Shown here: one piece after another, positions 16,892 to 27,903 of the stretch
Numbering within the stretch: position 1 is the first letter of the stretch
Layout: every line of letters begins with the position of its first letter
From: Verrucomicrobiota bacterium
GTDB lineage: Bacteria > Verrucomicrobiota > Verrucomicrobiia > Opitutales > Opitutaceae
Assembly: GCA_025361935.1 (NCBI GenBank)
Contig: JANYJB010000094.1
Span: forward strand, 1 to 64,000
Direction: 5' to 3'
Length of the DNA: 64,000 nt
Notes under the pieces: generated by a model
What the model saw: the letters and a program-made list of their open reading frames with translations, nothing else
What the model was told of the DNA's origin: nothing
Databases searched by the model: none
Translations under genes and position numbers: made by a program

Positions 16892-17737
16892 ATGCAAACC
16901 ATCACTTCGGTTTTTGAGATGCAGACGCTGGCCGAGGACCTCCGGTCCAAGGGCCAGATCATCGGCCTCGTGCCCACCATGGGCGCGCTGCACGAGGGGC
17001 ACGTGAGCCTCATCAAGCTCGCCGCCGAACAGGCCGACACGGTGGTGGTGTCGATTTTCGTGAACCCGACGCAGTTCGGGCCGAGCGAGGATTTCACGAA
17101 ATATCCGCGCGCGCTGGAGGCCGACGTCGCCGCTTGCGAGGCCGCCGGGGCGGACATCGTTTTCGCGCCCACGGCAGAGGAGATTTATCCGAAGGGCTAC
17201 TCGACCTACGTCATCGAGGAGCACATCGCGAAGCCGCTCGAAGGCGTGTCGCGTCCGTCGCATTTTCGCGGCGTGACCACGGTGGTGGCGAAGTTGTTTA
17301 ACATCGTGCGCCCCGACCTCGCCGTGTTCGGCCAGAAGGACGCGCAGCAGGTCGCGGTGATCAAGAAGATGGTCGCCGACCTGCATTTCACGGTGGACGT
17401 GGTCGTCGCGCCGACGCTGCGCGAGCAGGACGGGCTGGCGATGAGTTCCCGCAATCGCTACCTCACCGCGACGCAGCGCATCGAGGCGCTCGTCATCCAT
17501 CGTGCGTTACGCAAGGCCGCCGGCATGGTCGCCGCCGGCGAGTGCCGTGTGGACCGGTTGATCGCCGAGGCCACCCACCTGATCGCGCAGCACCGTCGCG
17601 TGCGGATGATTTACACGTCGATCGTTGACCGCACGACGATGGAGGCCGTCAAAGGCGAGATCGTTCCAGGCAAAGTCGTCATGACCATCGCCGTCTGGGT
17701 TGATGAAATCCGCCTGATCGACAACGAGCTCCTTTAA
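16892..17737 (+). CDS. panC: Pantothenate synthetase
   Basis: A 281-residue enzyme that joins pantoate and beta-alanine with ATP, the last step of vitamin B5 synthesis. It shows the nucleotide-binding motif PTMGALHEGHVSLI, FVNPTQFGPSEDF, VSRPSHFRGVTTVVAKLFN, FGQKDAQQ and the KMSKS-like loop MSSRNRYLT. Length and motifs are normal. nadB follows after six bases in the same direction, so the two cofactor-biosynthesis genes may share a transcript. Confidence 0.95.
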   Translation: MQTITSVFEMQTLAEDLRSKGQIIGLVPTMGALHEGHVSLIKLAAEQADTVVVSIFVNPTQFGPSEDFTKYPRALEADVAACEAAGADIVFAPTAEEIYPKGYSTYVIEEHIAKPLEGVSRPSHFRGVTTVVAKLFNIVRPDLAVFGQKDAQQVAVIKKMVADLHFTVDVVVAPTLREQDGLAMSSRNRYLTATQRIEALVIHRALRKAAGMVAAGECRVDRLIAEATHLIAQHRRVRMIYTSIVDRTTMEAVKGEIVPGKVVMTIAVWVDEIRLIDNELL

Positions 17738-17743
17738 TTTTTC

Positions 17744-19339
17744 GTGAGCAATTCCTTCGACGTTCTCGTCATCGGCAGCGGTATCGCCGGGCTCAGCTTT
17801 GCGCTCAAGGTCGCGCAAAAAGGCCACTCAGTCGCCATCCTCACCAAGAAGGCCAAGGCTGATTCCAGCACCAACTGGGCGCAGGGCGGCATCGCGGTCG
17901 TCACGGGCCAGACCGACGACTTCGACAAACACGTCAACGACACCCTCGTGGCCGGCGACGGCCTGTGCGACAAAAAGGTCGTGCGCGAAATCGTGCGCGA
18001 CGGCCCGGCGCGCGTGAAGGAGTTGGTCGAGCTCGGCCTGAAATTTTCCCGCGACGCGGAGGGCGGCTACGACCTCGGACGCGAGGGCGGCCACAGCGAA
18101 CGCCGCGTGCTGCACGTGAAGGACATGACCGGCAAGGCCATCGAGGCCGCGCTCATCAAGGCGCTCTCCCGCGAGCCGCGCATCGCGATGTTCGAGCACA
18201 TGTTCGCCATCGACGTGATCACGAGCCGCAAGCTTTCCGGCGCCCGTTCGCGCATGCCGGACCGCGTGCTCGGCGTTCACGCGCTCGATGTCCGCGACGG
18301 ACGCGTGGTGACGTTTCGCGCGCCGGTCGTGATGTTGTCCACCGGCGGGGCGGGGCAGGCGTATCTCTACACGACGAATCCCGACATCGCCACCGGCGAC
18401 GGCATCGCGATGGCCTACCGCGCGGGCGTCGAGGTGCGGAACATGGAGTTCATCCAGTTCCACCCGACCGCGCTCTACTCGACGACCGCCGCGCGTTTTC
18501 TTATCAGCGAGGCCGTGCGCGGTGAGGGTGCGGTTCTTCGCAACCTCGCGGGCGAGGCCTTCATGAAGGGCTACCACAAGATGGCCGACCTCGCGCCGCG
18601 CGACATCGTGGCCCGCGCCATCGACACCGAGATGAAAAAATCCGGCGCGCCCCATGTGTGGCTCGACATCACCCATCGCAACGAGGCCTTCCTGCGCACG
18701 CGCTTTCCCCAGATTTACCAGACCTGCAAAAATCTCGGGATCAATCTCGCCAAGGACATGATCCCCGTCGTGCCCGCCGCGCATTACACCTGCGGAGGCG
18801 TCGCCACGAATCTCTCCGCCGAAACCTCGCTCGACGGCCTCTATGCTTGCGGCGAAGTTGCCTGCACCGGGCTGCACGGCGCGAACCGCCTCGCGAGCAA
18901 CTCTCTCCTCGAGGCCGTCGTCATGGCGACTCGCGGCTCCGAATCCGTCGATCGCTACCTGAAGGCAGCCCGCAAACTTCCAAAGCCTGTCATCCCTGAT
19001 TGGGTTGATCTTGGCGGTGGCGACATCGACGAGCGCGTCGTCATCGCGCACAACTGGGACGAGCTTCGCCGCACGATGTGGGACTACGTCAGCATCATGC
19101 GCACGACCAAGCGCCTTGATCGCGCCCGCACGCGCATCGCCAATCTCTCCCGCGAGATTCACGACTACTACTGGAACTTCTCGGTCGATTCGCGCCTGCT
19201 CGAACTGCGCAATCTCATCCAGGTCGCCGAACTGATCGTCGCCTGCGCGCTCCAGCGCAAGGAGAGCCGGGGCCTGCACGCCATCGCGGACTACAAGCGC
19301 AAGCTCAAGACCGCCCGCGACACGCACGTGCGGCTCTGA
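17744..19339 (+). CDS. nadB: L-aspartate oxidase
   Basis: A 531-residue FAD enzyme that oxidises L-aspartate to iminoaspartate, the first step of de novo NAD synthesis. The N-terminus carries the dinucleotide-binding motif VLVIGSGIAGLSFAL, then SSTNWAQGGIA (typical of NadB), EGGHSERRVLHVKDMTG, FIQFHPTALY, and the C-terminal signature YTCGGVATN...GLYACGEVACTGLHGANRLASNS. The start is a GTG at 17744, six bases after panC. It converges on transaldolase. Confidence 0.95.
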   Translation: MSNSFDVLVIGSGIAGLSFALKVAQKGHSVAILTKKAKADSSTNWAQGGIAVVTGQTDDFDKHVNDTLVAGDGLCDKKVVREIVRDGPARVKELVELGLKFSRDAEGGYDLGREGGHSERRVLHVKDMTGKAIEAALIKALSREPRIAMFEHMFAIDVITSRKLSGARSRMPDRVLGVHALDVRDGRVVTFRAPVVMLSTGGAGQAYLYTTNPDIATGDGIAMAYRAGVEVRNMEFIQFHPTALYSTTAARFLISEAVRGEGAVLRNLAGEAFMKGYHKMADLAPRDIVARAIDTEMKKSGAPHVWLDITHRNEAFLRTRFPQIYQTCKNLGINLAKDMIPVVPAAHYTCGGVATNLSAETSLDGLYACGEVACTGLHGANRLASNSLLEAVVMATRGSESVDRYLKAARKLPKPVIPDWVDLGGGDIDERVVIAHNWDELRRTMWDYVSIMRTTKRLDRARTRIANLSREIHDYYWNFSVDSRLLELRNLIQVAELIVACALQRKESRGLHAIADYKRKLKTARDTHVRL

Positions 19340-19368
19340 GCCGCATGGTGCGGGCAGCCATGAATCGC

Positions 19369-20310
19369 CTACAGTTTTTGGGCGATGAGTTGTTCGAGTT
19401 TCACGATGTCGGCCGAGAAGAGGCGGATGCCTTCGGCGGTCTTTTCGGTGGCCATGGCGTCTTCGTTGAGGGCGAAGCGGAAGGCGGCTTCGTTGAAGGT
19501 GACCTGAGTGAGGTCGGCGGAGGCGGCCGCGGCGGGGTCGAGCTTGCGCACGAGCGGGGCGGTGGAGGCCTTGAGCTCGGCGAGGAGAGGGGGGGCGATG
19601 GTGAGGAGGTCGCAGCCGGCGAGTTCGGTGATTTCACCGGTGTTGCGGAAGGAGGCGCCCATGACCTCGGTCTTGTAGCCGAATTTTTTGTAGTAGGTGT
19701 AGATTTGGGTGACGGAGATCACGCCGGGATCGGCGGCGCCGACAAAATCTTTGCCCGAGGTCTTCTTGTGCCAGTCGAGGATGCGGCCGACGAAGGGCGA
19801 GATGAGGGTGATGCCGGCTTCGGCGCAGGCGACGGCCTGGGCGAAGGAGAAGAGGAGGGTGAGGTTGCAGTGGATGCCGTCTTTTTCGAGCTGTTCGGCG
19901 GCTTTGATGCCTTCCCAGGTGGAGGCGATTTTGATGAGGACGCGGTTGCGGCCGATGCCGGCCTTCTCGTAGAGGACGATGATCTCGCGGGCCTTGGCGA
20001 CGGTGGCGGCGGTGTCGAAGGAGAGGCGGGCGTCCACCTCGGAGGAGACGCGGCCGGGGACGATTTTGAGGATTTCGAGGCCGAAGACCACTAGGAGGCG
20101 GTCTATGACTTGCGGGAGGGTGGCGGCGGGGCCGGCGGCTTTGATGGCTTCGTCCACGAGCGGGGCGTAGGCGGGCATGGCGGCGGCCTTGAGGATGAGG
20201 GAAGGATTGGTGGTCGCGTCGCGGGGCGCGAATTCCTTCATGGAGGCGAAGTCGCCGGTATCGGCGACGACGACGGTGAACTGCTTCAGTTGGTCGAGTT
20301 GGTTGGACAT
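19369..20310 (-). CDS. tal: Transaldolase
   Basis: A 313-residue class I aldolase of the pentose phosphate pathway that moves dihydroxyacetone units between sugar phosphates. The opening [16 protein letters not shown] and [15 protein letters not shown] are characteristic, as is [13 protein letters not shown] with the Schiff-base Lys; [11 protein letters not shown] and PFVGRILDW follow. The length matches the TalB type (class 1). It is a single gene between nadB and cca with no apparent operon. Confidence 0.95.
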   Translation of the reverse strand: MSNQLDQLKQFTVVVADTGDFASMKEFAPRDATTNPSLILKAAAMPAYAPLVDEAIKAAGPAATLPQVIDRLLVVFGLEILKIVPGRVSSEVDARLSFDTAATVAKAREIIVLYEKAGIGRNRVLIKIASTWEGIKAAEQLEKDGIHCNLTLLFSFAQAVACAEAGITLISPFVGRILDWHKKTSGKDFVGAADPGVISVTQIYTYYKKFGYKTEVMGASFRNTGEITELAGCDLLTIAPPLLAELKASTAPLVRKLDPAAAASADLTQVTFNEAAFRFALNEDAMATEKTAEGIRLFSADIVKLEQLIAQKL

Positions 20311-20359
20311 GAGTGGGTGGGGATTGTGGGGCGATGCTGACAGCGGGGCGGGAGTGTTG

Positions 20360-21772
20360 TCACGGCTTTGTCGGGCCGTTTTTCTGCAAATAATTTCTCA
20401 ACCAGATGAGCGCGGTTGCTTCATCGTGAAACGCGCCGTCGAGCTGGGCTTCGAAGGCGGTGTCGAGGACGGGTTTGAAAGACGGGCCGGCGGGCAGGCC
20501 GTCGGCGAGCAGGTGGCGGCCGAGCAGAATGGGGCGGGGGGAGGTGTTTTGAAGGGCGAGGGCGTGGGAGCGGGCGCGGAGTTTTTCGATGAGGGCGTGG
20601 GTTTCCGGCGAGTGGAGGGGCGGGCGGCCGAGACTGTCGGCCATCATGACGGCGCAGAGGTCGTCGATGGTGGCGGGGTAGAGTTTGCGGGCGAGGCGGC
20701 GGACCATGGAGTCGCTGAATTCGCCTTGGCCGCTGTGGTGGACCATGTGGAGGACGACGAGCGGGCGGACGGTGTCGGCGAGGGCGCGGGGCGCGCCGAT
20801 GCGGTTGAGGAAGGTTTCGGCGAGCGGTCCGCCGGCGGACTCGTGGCCGGGGCTGACCCAGCGGAGGCGTCCGTGTTTCTCGGCTTGGTGGGTTGTGGCG
20901 GGTTTGCCGAAGTCATGCGCGAGCACGGCGAGGAGGAGCGTGCGGCGTCGGGAGGCGTCGGCGTCGCGCCAGGCGGGGAGGTTGACCAGTGCGTCGCAGC
21001 AGTGGCCGGTGTGGGTGAACGCGTCGCCTTCGGGATGCCATTCGGGGTCTTGGGGCGTGCCGCGCAGCGCGGCGAGTTCGGGGAAATGCGCGAGCCAGCC
21101 GGTTTCCTCGAGCACGGCGAGGCCGCGGGAGGGTTTGACGGACTGCGTGGCCCATTTGTCCCACTCGCCCCAGATGCGTTCGACGGGGAGTTCGCGGAAC
21201 GTGCCGACGATGCTCCGGCAGAGTGCGGCGGTCTCGGGCGCGAGGGTGAAGTCGAAGCGGGCGGCGAATTGAAAGGCGCGCAGCACGCGCAGCGGGTCCT
21301 CGACGAAGGCCGGGCTGGTGTGGCGGAGGATGCGCGCCTGCAAGTCGCGTTGTCCGCCATGCGGATCGAACAGCTCGCCGGTAAACGGGTCGCAGGTAAT
21401 GGCGTTTATGGTGAAGTCGCGCCGCGCGGCTGCGTCGGCGTCGCTTAGGTCGGGATTGGCGGAGACGGCGAATCCGCGATGGCCTTGGCCGGTCTTGGAC
21501 TCGCGGCGGGGGAGGCTGAAATCGTATTCGCTGGCGTCGAGCCGGAGCTTAATGACGCCAAAACTTTGCCCTACCACGTCGGTCGCTCCAAAGGGAGCGA
21601 GGATGGTGCGGAGCTTTTCAAAGGAAATCCCCTGCACCTCGATGTCGAAGTCCTTGGGTTTGAGTCCGAGAAGGGTGTCGCGCACACAACCGCCCGCCAA
21701 TCGAGGGCGTGCGGATGCCTTCTTTATGGCGGTTAAAACAGTCAGTAAGTCGCTCGGAATATCCACGGCCAT
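20360..21772 (-). CDS. cca: CCA tRNA nucleotidyltransferase / HD-domain protein
   Basis: A 470-residue class II nucleotidyltransferase that adds or repairs the 3' CCA of tRNA. The N-terminal catalytic domain has [20 protein letters not shown] with the metal-binding DxD, then the RRDFTINAI motif and [16 protein letters not shown]. The C-terminal half carries an HD phosphohydrolase-like domain ([31 protein letters not shown]), as in the multifunctional Cca. The stop of the upstream DUF423 gene directly abuts this start codon (TAA-ATG), so the two are co-transcribed. Confidence 0.9.
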   Translation of the reverse strand: MAVDIPSDLLTVLTAIKKASARPRLAGGCVRDTLLGLKPKDFDIEVQGISFEKLRTILAPFGATDVVGQSFGVIKLRLDASEYDFSLPRRESKTGQGHRGFAVSANPDLSDADAAARRDFTINAITCDPFTGELFDPHGGQRDLQARILRHTSPAFVEDPLRVLRAFQFAARFDFTLAPETAALCRSIVGTFRELPVERIWGEWDKWATQSVKPSRGLAVLEETGWLAHFPELAALRGTPQDPEWHPEGDAFTHTGHCCDALVNLPAWRDADASRRRTLLLAVLAHDFGKPATTHQAEKHGRLRWVSPGHESAGGPLAETFLNRIGAPRALADTVRPLVVLHMVHHSGQGEFSDSMVRRLARKLYPATIDDLCAVMMADSLGRPPLHSPETHALIEKLRARSHALALQNTSPRPILLGRHLLADGLPAGPSFKPVLDTAFEAQLDGAFHDEATALIWLRNYLQKNGPTKP

Positions 21773-22171
21773 TTATTCGGATGTTGTTTTATGGGGTTTC
21801 GTTGCGTCCATGATCACCCCAATCCATCCCGCCAGTAACAAGATTCCACCCAAAGGCGTAACCGGTCCGAGCCAACGGGGGCCGCCCAAAGCGAGCCAGT
21901 AGAGTGAGCCCGAGAAGAAAACGATGCCGAACAGCCAGCATTTGCAGGCCCTTGATAACCACTTTCTATCTGCGGCGGCCGGACCGTTTTTAATACTCAG
22001 TCCAATCGCAAGCATGGCGATTGCGTGGCTAACTTGATAAAATACAGCTGTTTGCCATGTCGAAACCGAGCCTTCTGTGATGAGCGTTTCCTTCAAGGCA
22101 TGCGCTCCGAAAGCCCCGAGGGTCACGGCGCTGAGGCCCAATAATCCCGCAGATAAAACCCAATTTTTCAT
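21773..22171 (-). CDS. DUF423 family inner-membrane protein
   Basis: A 132-residue protein with four hydrophobic helices. The opening LSAGLLGLSAVTLGAFGAHAL is the DUF423 (YgdD-like) signature, followed by WQTAVFYQVSHAIAMLAIG, CWLFGIVFFSGSLYWLAL and the conserved GPVTPLGGILLLAGW. The family's function is unknown. It sits immediately upstream of cca with no intergenic base. Confidence 0.88.
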   Translation of the reverse strand: MKNWVLSAGLLGLSAVTLGAFGAHALKETLITEGSVSTWQTAVFYQVSHAIAMLAIGLSIKNGPAAADRKWLSRACKCWLFGIVFFSGSLYWLALGGPRWLGPVTPLGGILLLAGWIGVIMDATKPHKTTSE

Positions 22172-22368
22172 CTTTATGCTTAAAATAAGGGCAGTTTTTT
22201 GACGGAAACCCCATACTTTATATTAGAATCAAGGACTGTAGATTGAAGGGGTGCTCGCGGTGCAGTGTCCGAGTAAAGACTTGAACTTAACCTATTAACT
22301 CTTTGCATACTTCTTCTCCGTTTTTTAAAAGGTAAACGGGAACTACGTAACTACAAAACTACTACACC

Positions 22369-23115
22369 ATGAAAAAGATCGCCACCATTCTCGTCGTTCT
22401 CACGGCGGGTTACTCGGCTCAGGCTGCTGACGCTTCTGTCGCCGCTTCCAAGCCTGCCTACACCGTCACGACTGACTTCACGTATGCCAGCGAATACGTG
22501 TTCCGCGGCCAGAAACAGAGCAACGCCGCCTTCCAAGCTTCGGCTGAAGTCGGTTACAAAGCAGTCTACGCCGGTGTCTGGACCAACCAGCCTATCCGCA
22601 GCGGTGAAGGCGATGAAATCGACCTCTACCTCGGCTATAGTTTCCCTCTCCAGAATGACTGGAAGATCGATACCGGCATCACCTCCTACAGCTTTCCTGA
22701 GTTTGTAAACGGAAGCGGCAGCACTGGTTTTGCGACCTACGAGGGTTACGTTGGCCTGACTGGGGGCAACTGCGCTGGCCTGACTCCCTCGCTCTACGCC
22801 TACTACGACTTCAAATACGACGACGTCACCGTGCAGGGTTCCATTGGTTACAGTCTTCCTATCAAGCAAATCGGCACCTCGCTCGATTTCGCCGTCACCT
22901 ACGGCTACACGCCCAATACGGGCCGTTTCAACACTGGTCTCGCCGGTAACTCCTACTGGGGTGCGGGCGTGACGGTTCCCTTCAAGCTGGCTCCCAACGC
23001 CACCCTCACCGGTGGTCTGCAGTATGCCGATGCCGACGGTGCCAACGCCACCCAAGCTGGTTTTGCCGTGAAGAGCACCCTCTACTACACGATCGGCCTG
23101 ACCTTCGGTTTCTAA
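22369..23115 (+). CDS. TorF-family putative outer-membrane porin
   Basis: A 248-residue protein with a signal peptide (MKKIATILVVLTAGYSAQAA) and a mature part made of alternating aromatic strands that ends in TIGLTFGF, a classical outer-membrane C-terminal Phe. The segment TYASEYVFRGQKQSNAAFQ is characteristic of the TorF putative porin group. It has its own terminator and a 197-base AT-richer leader, so it is a monocistronic, probably highly expressed gene. Confidence 0.85.
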   Translation: MKKIATILVVLTAGYSAQAADASVAASKPAYTVTTDFTYASEYVFRGQKQSNAAFQASAEVGYKAVYAGVWTNQPIRSGEGDEIDLYLGYSFPLQNDWKIDTGITSYSFPEFVNGSGSTGFATYEGYVGLTGGNCAGLTPSLYAYYDFKYDDVTVQGSIGYSLPIKQIGTSLDFAVTYGYTPNTGRFNTGLAGNSYWGAGVTVPFKLAPNATLTGGLQYADADGANATQAGFAVKSTLYYTIGLTFGF

Positions 23116-23148
23116 AGGTTCGTTCGGATATTTAGGTTCAAAAACTTC

Positions 23149-23187
23149 AAACCCACCTTCGCTTTCACGGCGAGGGTGGGTTTTTTA
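23149..23187 (+). terminator. Rho-independent terminator after the porin gene
   Basis: AACCCACCTTCGC pairs with GCGAGGGTGGGTT across a short loop and is followed by a T-run (TTTTTT). It closes the porin gene and insulates the rplM promoter. Confidence 0.9.
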
Positions 23188-23208
23188 TTCACAAAGCCAA
23201 AACAGGGG

Positions 23209-23237
23209 TTGACAGCCACAGGGCAAACCCTAGCAAT
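23209..23237 (+). promoter_or_regulatory. Sigma-70-type promoter of rplM-rpsI
   Basis: A consensus -35 box TTGACA (23209-23214) is followed after 16 bases by TAGCAA as -10 (23231-23236). Transcription would start some ten bases before the rplM ATG, leaving almost no leader. The -35 is perfect; the -10 is weak. Confidence 0.55.
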
Positions 23238-23252
23238 TCGACCCCTTTTCCC

Positions 23253-23681
23253 ATGAAAACGTTCCTCGCCAAAAAAGAGACCGTGCAAGCCAAATGGCAT
23301 CTTATCGATGCCGAAGGCGTGGTCCTTGGCCGTCTCGCCGTCAAAGCTGCCAACCTTATCCGCGGTCGCCATAAAGCCACCTACACCCCGAGCGTCGACA
23401 CCGGCGACTTCGTTGTCGTCATCAATGCCGAGAAGGTCGTCCTGACCGGTAAAAAAGAAGAACAAAACAAGTTTATGTTCTTCTCCGGCTTCGTCGGTGG
23501 CGAGAGCTACAAGACGATGGAGCAGATGCGCGCCAAAAACCCCGCCTTCATCATTGAGCACGCCGTCAAGGGCATGTTGCCCAAGAACCGCATCGCCCGC
23601 GACATGCTGACCAAGCTCCGCGTGTTTGCCGGCCCGACCCACACCCACGAGGCCCAAAGCCCCGTCAAGACCACCGTCTGA
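23253..23681 (+). CDS. rplM: 50S ribosomal protein L13
   Basis: A 142-residue ribosomal protein of the large subunit. Family segments are WHLIDAEGVVLGRLAVKAA, LIRGRHKATYTPSVDTGDFV, VINAEKVVLTGKKEEQ and AVKGMLPKNRIARDMLTKLRVF. It is followed after five bases by rpsI, the usual bacterial pairing. The start codon is preceded by CCCCTTTTCCC with no Shine-Dalgarno sequence. Confidence 0.98.
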   Translation: MKTFLAKKETVQAKWHLIDAEGVVLGRLAVKAANLIRGRHKATYTPSVDTGDFVVVINAEKVVLTGKKEEQNKFMFFSGFVGGESYKTMEQMRAKNPAFIIEHAVKGMLPKNRIARDMLTKLRVFAGPTHTHEAQSPVKTTV

Positions 23682-23686
23682 TCAAC

Positions 23687-24085
23687 ATGAGCGTCGAAAA
23701 AGTCATTTTCCTCGGCACCGGCCGCCGCAAGTCCTCCACCGCCCGCGTTCGCCTCTCCGAAGGCACGGGCAAGCTCGTTGCCAACGGCAGCGACTTCGAG
23801 GAATACTTCTCCCACGAGAATTTTGCCAAGCAGGCCTTCCGCCCGCTGCTCACCGTTGAACTCCGCGACAAGGTTGACGTTGACGTCAACGTTTCCGGCG
23901 GTGGCGTCTCCGGCCAGGCCGGTGCAACCGCCCACGGCATCGCCCGCGCCCTCCAGAAGCTCAACCCTGAGCTTCGCGCCGCCCTCAAAAAGGCCGGCCA
24001 CCTGATGCGTGATCCTCGCGAAAAAGAGCGCAAGAAGCCCGGCCAGCCCGGCGCCCGCAAGCGTTTCCAGTTCTCGAAGCGCTAA
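23687..24085 (+). CDS. rpsI: 30S ribosomal protein S9
   Basis: A 132-residue small-subunit protein. GTGRRKSSTARVRL near the N-terminus, GQAGATAHGIARAL in the middle and the basic tail KKPGQPGARKRFQFSKR are diagnostic; the C-terminal Lys-Arg end reaches the P-site tRNA. It is co-transcribed with rplM and closed by a strong terminator. Confidence 0.98.
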   Translation: MSVEKVIFLGTGRRKSSTARVRLSEGTGKLVANGSDFEEYFSHENFAKQAFRPLLTVELRDKVDVDVNVSGGGVSGQAGATAHGIARALQKLNPELRAALKKAGHLMRDPREKERKKPGQPGARKRFQFSKR

Positions 24086-24107
24086 GCCGTTCCGAACGTT
24101 TTTATCC

Positions 24108-24137
24108 AAAAGCCGCCCTCGAAAAGGGCGGCTTTTT
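24108..24137 (+). terminator. Rho-independent terminator after rpsI
   Basis: AAAAGCCGCCCT pairs with AGGGCGGCTTTT around a small loop (CGAA) and ends in a T-run. It is a textbook intrinsic terminator for the rplM-rpsI operon. Confidence 0.95.
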
Positions 24138-24162
24138 TGCGTCTTGGGAAAATGGATTTCTG

Positions 24163-24249
24163 GTAGGAGCCTGTTTACGGGCGATAAGGGGCGTGCGGAA
24201 GTTCGATGGACATCCGCTACCGCTCATCCGCCCGTAAACGGGCTCCTAC
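24163..24249. repeat. REP-like extragenic palindromic element
   Basis: Two 21-base arms, starting GTAGGAGCCTGTTTACGG and ending CGTAAACGGGCTCCTAC, are inverted around a 45-base spacer and differ at one position. Each arm also contains a smaller internal palindrome of the type CCCGTAAACGGG. This architecture resembles the paired REP/BIME elements of other bacteria, such as the GTAGGAGC repeats of Pseudomonas, that are spread by RAYT transposases. It sits between the rpsI terminator and the convergent argJ 3' end. No second copy was seen in this window. Confidence 0.7.
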
Positions 24250-24258
24250 ACTTCCGAC

Positions 24259-25575
24259 TCAGCTCCGGTAATCCGCGTTTTCGCTCACGTACTCGTGGGT
24301 GAGATCGCCGCCGAACACGGTCGCCGCCGCGTGACCCGAACCGAGATCGACTTCGATTTCCACACAGCGTTCGTGCGGCGGATAATCCACCGGAGGTGCA
24401 AACACGCCGTCGGCGCTAGGCTTGCTCGTGTAGAGCTCGGCTCCTTTGAGGTGGGCGACCAGTGCGTTTTCCTTTTCGGGATTCAGGCGGAACGCACCAT
24501 TGGCGAAAATCTCGATGCCGCCGATGCTCGCGCGGAGTTTTGAAAGATCGGTTTCGGGCGCGTGCGCACCGACGTGCTTTCCGATGGCTTGGACAAGGCG
24601 GCCCACGTTCGGATCGTTGCCCGCGACGGCGCATTTGAAGAGTGGTGCGTTGACGATCGCCTTGCCGAGCGCGCAGGCGAGGGGAAGTGTCGCCGCATTC
24701 TTAACCTGCACGCGGATGACATGGCGCACGCCTTCGCCGTTACGCACGACGTCCTCGGCGAGGTCGCGACAGACCAGCGCGAGCGCGTTTTCAAACGCAG
24801 TGAGATCGTCGCATGGCACCAAACCCGAAGAGACGAGCGCGACCGTGTCGGAGGTGCTCGTGTCACTGTCGATACTGATGCGGTTGAAGGTTGTGTTGAC
24901 CGTCTTCGTCAAAAGCGCACGCAGGGTGTCGCGGGGCACGGCAAGATCAGTGAGAATGTAAACCAGCATGGTCGCCATGTTAGGCTCGATCATACCGGCG
25001 CCCTTGGCGATGCCCACGATGCGGCCCGCGCCGACGTTGGCGCCCCGCACTTTGGGATAAAGATCGGTGGTCACGATGCCATCGGCGGCGGGCATGATGG
25101 AGCCGGACGCCAGCGAGGCCACGGCCTGTGGCAGGCCGGCGATGATGGAGTCAACGGGCAGGCCCCAGCCGATCACGCCGGTGGAGCTGGGCAATACGGC
25201 GGTGGCGGGCAGGCCGAGCAGTCGGGCGGTTTCGGCGCAGATTTTTTCGGAGGCCTCCACGCCGCCGGGAGCGCACACGTTGGAAATCTTGTTGTTGACG
25301 ATGATGGCCCCGAGTGCGGGTTCGCCGAGGCGCTGGCGGCCAACGATGACGGGCGCGCCCGGAAACGCGTTTTTCGTGAACATCGCGGCGAAGTCCGCCG
25401 TCGGCTTGTCGAAGGCGATGAGCGTGAGCGTCATCTTCGCGGGTTTGGGCGCCTCCTTCGGCATGAAGTCGAAGCGCGTCGTGCCGACGCGGAAGCCGCG
25501 CGGTAGCGCGGCCTGGGAGGCGAGCCATGCGCGGTGTTCCGCGCGGGAAGAAAACGTAAGGGCGGTGCTGGGCAC
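24259..25575 (-). CDS. argJ: Bifunctional glutamate N-acetyltransferase / ornithine acetyltransferase
   Basis: A 438-residue enzyme of the cyclic arginine pathway that moves acetyl groups from N-acetylornithine to glutamate. The Ntn-hydrolase cleavage site and nucleophile lie in KGAGMIEPNMATMLVYI, where the Thr becomes the N-terminus of the beta chain after self-cleavage. GWGLPVDSIIAGLP and SGSIMPAADGIVTTD are family segments, as are FNRISIDSDTSTSDTV and the C-terminal THEYVSENADYRS. It is divergent from argB-D-F-G, with a 146-base shared control region. No argA or argC lies in the window. Confidence 0.95.
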   Translation of the reverse strand: MPSTALTFSSRAEHRAWLASQAALPRGFRVGTTRFDFMPKEAPKPAKMTLTLIAFDKPTADFAAMFTKNAFPGAPVIVGRQRLGEPALGAIIVNNKISNVCAPGGVEASEKICAETARLLGLPATAVLPSSTGVIGWGLPVDSIIAGLPQAVASLASGSIMPAADGIVTTDLYPKVRGANVGAGRIVGIAKGAGMIEPNMATMLVYILTDLAVPRDTLRALLTKTVNTTFNRISIDSDTSTSDTVALVSSGLVPCDDLTAFENALALVCRDLAEDVVRNGEGVRHVIRVQVKNAATLPLACALGKAIVNAPLFKCAVAGNDPNVGRLVQAIGKHVGAHAPETDLSKLRASIGGIEIFANGAFRLNPEKENALVAHLKGAELYTSKPSADGVFAPPVDYPPHERCVEIEVDLGSGHAAATVFGGDLTHEYVSENADYRS

Positions 25576-25721
25576 GGGTTCACAAGTGAAGAAGCGCCGC
25601 GCGGAGTGAAGCCGATTCTTTGTCCGCCGCGTGACGGTTGGGCGAATTCTCGGCCGCGCCGCGAAATAAGATGGAAATGCGGGCGCGGCGTGATTTACCC
25701 CTTGTTACCAAACATCGCCCA

Positions 25722-26606
25722 GTGAACGTCACAGAAATCACCATCAAGGCCAAGGTGCTGCTCGAGGCCCTGCCTTACATCCAAGATTTTCGCGGTTCTA
25801 CTTTCGTCGTGAAATACGGCGGAAGTTTTATGGACGATCCCAACCCGGAAGTGCGCAACCGCGTCGCCTACGATATCGCGTTCCTCGCGGCCGTTGGCAT
25901 CAACGTCGTCGTGGTCCACGGCGGCGGCAAAGCCATCACCAAGGCGATGGAGTTGTCCGGCCTGAAGTCGCAGTTCGCGCCGAACGGCATGCGCATCACC
26001 GACGAGGCCACCGTCGCCATCGTCAAGAAGACGCTCGACGAGATCGTGAACAAGGACGTGTGCGACGCCATTTCCCTCGCTAACGCCAAGCCCAAGGGCC
26101 TCGCCGGCGACAGCGTGCTCGTCTGCGAAAAACTGCTCGTTGACGACAACGGCGACGCCGTCGATCTCGGCTACGTGGGCGAAGTCACCGAGGTAAAGGT
26201 GAAGCTCATCAAAAAGGAAATCGCCGACGGCTACGTGCCCGTGATCTCGCCCGTCGCCGAAGGTCTCGACGGAAAGCCTTACAACGTGAATGCCGACCTC
26301 GTCGCCGGCCGCGTTGCTTCCGCTCTGCGCGCCCGCCGCCTCGTTTACATGAGCGACGTGCCCGGCCTGCTTTCCAATCCGGCCGACCAGAACTCCCTCA
26401 TCTCCACGCTCAAGATTTCGCAGGTGGACGACCTCAAGAAAAAGGGCGTCATCGACAAGGGCATGCGTCCGAAAGTCATGAGCGCCGTCCGCGCCCTCCA
26501 GGAAGGCGTGCAGCGCGTTCACTTCATTGACGGCCGCCTGTCGCATTCGCTGCTGATGGAGATTTTCACCGACACCGGCATCGGCACGGAAATCGTGCAC
26601 GGTTGA
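25722..26606 (+). CDS. argB: Acetylglutamate kinase
   Basis: A 294-residue amino-acid kinase that phosphorylates N-acetylglutamate. Motifs include [12 protein letters not shown] (phosphate-binding Lys and Gly), [13 protein letters not shown], the [15 protein letters not shown] substrate segment and the [12 protein letters not shown] region. The track begins at a TTG (25638), which would add a Lys/Arg-rich 28-residue extension with no counterpart in ArgB; the GTG at 25722 (reading [20 protein letters not shown]) gives the family's usual length and was chosen. It heads argB-argD-argF-argG. Confidence 0.93.
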   Translation: MNVTEITIKAKVLLEALPYIQDFRGSTFVVKYGGSFMDDPNPEVRNRVAYDIAFLAAVGINVVVVHGGGKAITKAMELSGLKSQFAPNGMRITDEATVAIVKKTLDEIVNKDVCDAISLANAKPKGLAGDSVLVCEKLLVDDNGDAVDLGYVGEVTEVKVKLIKKEIADGYVPVISPVAEGLDGKPYNVNADLVAGRVASALRARRLVYMSDVPGLLSNPADQNSLISTLKISQVDDLKKKGVIDKGMRPKVMSAVRALQEGVQRVHFIDGRLSHSLLMEIFTDTGIGTEIVHG

Positions 26607-26612
26607 TTTGTC

Positions 26613-27836
<1,224 letters not shown>

Positions 27837-27903
27837 CGTTCAGGCGTGGATTTTGCTCTCGTAGGAGGGCGGCCGATTGCCTATACATGACCGCTTCTTT
27901 TCC

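Noticed and set aside
17828-19327. 499-residue minus-strand ORF opposite nadB
   Set aside because: Antisense shadow; nadB on the other strand has all family motifs.
22281-22312. Promoter TTGAAC...CATACT upstream of the porin
   Set aside because: Spacing between the boxes is about 19 bases and the -10 is poor, so it cannot be supported.
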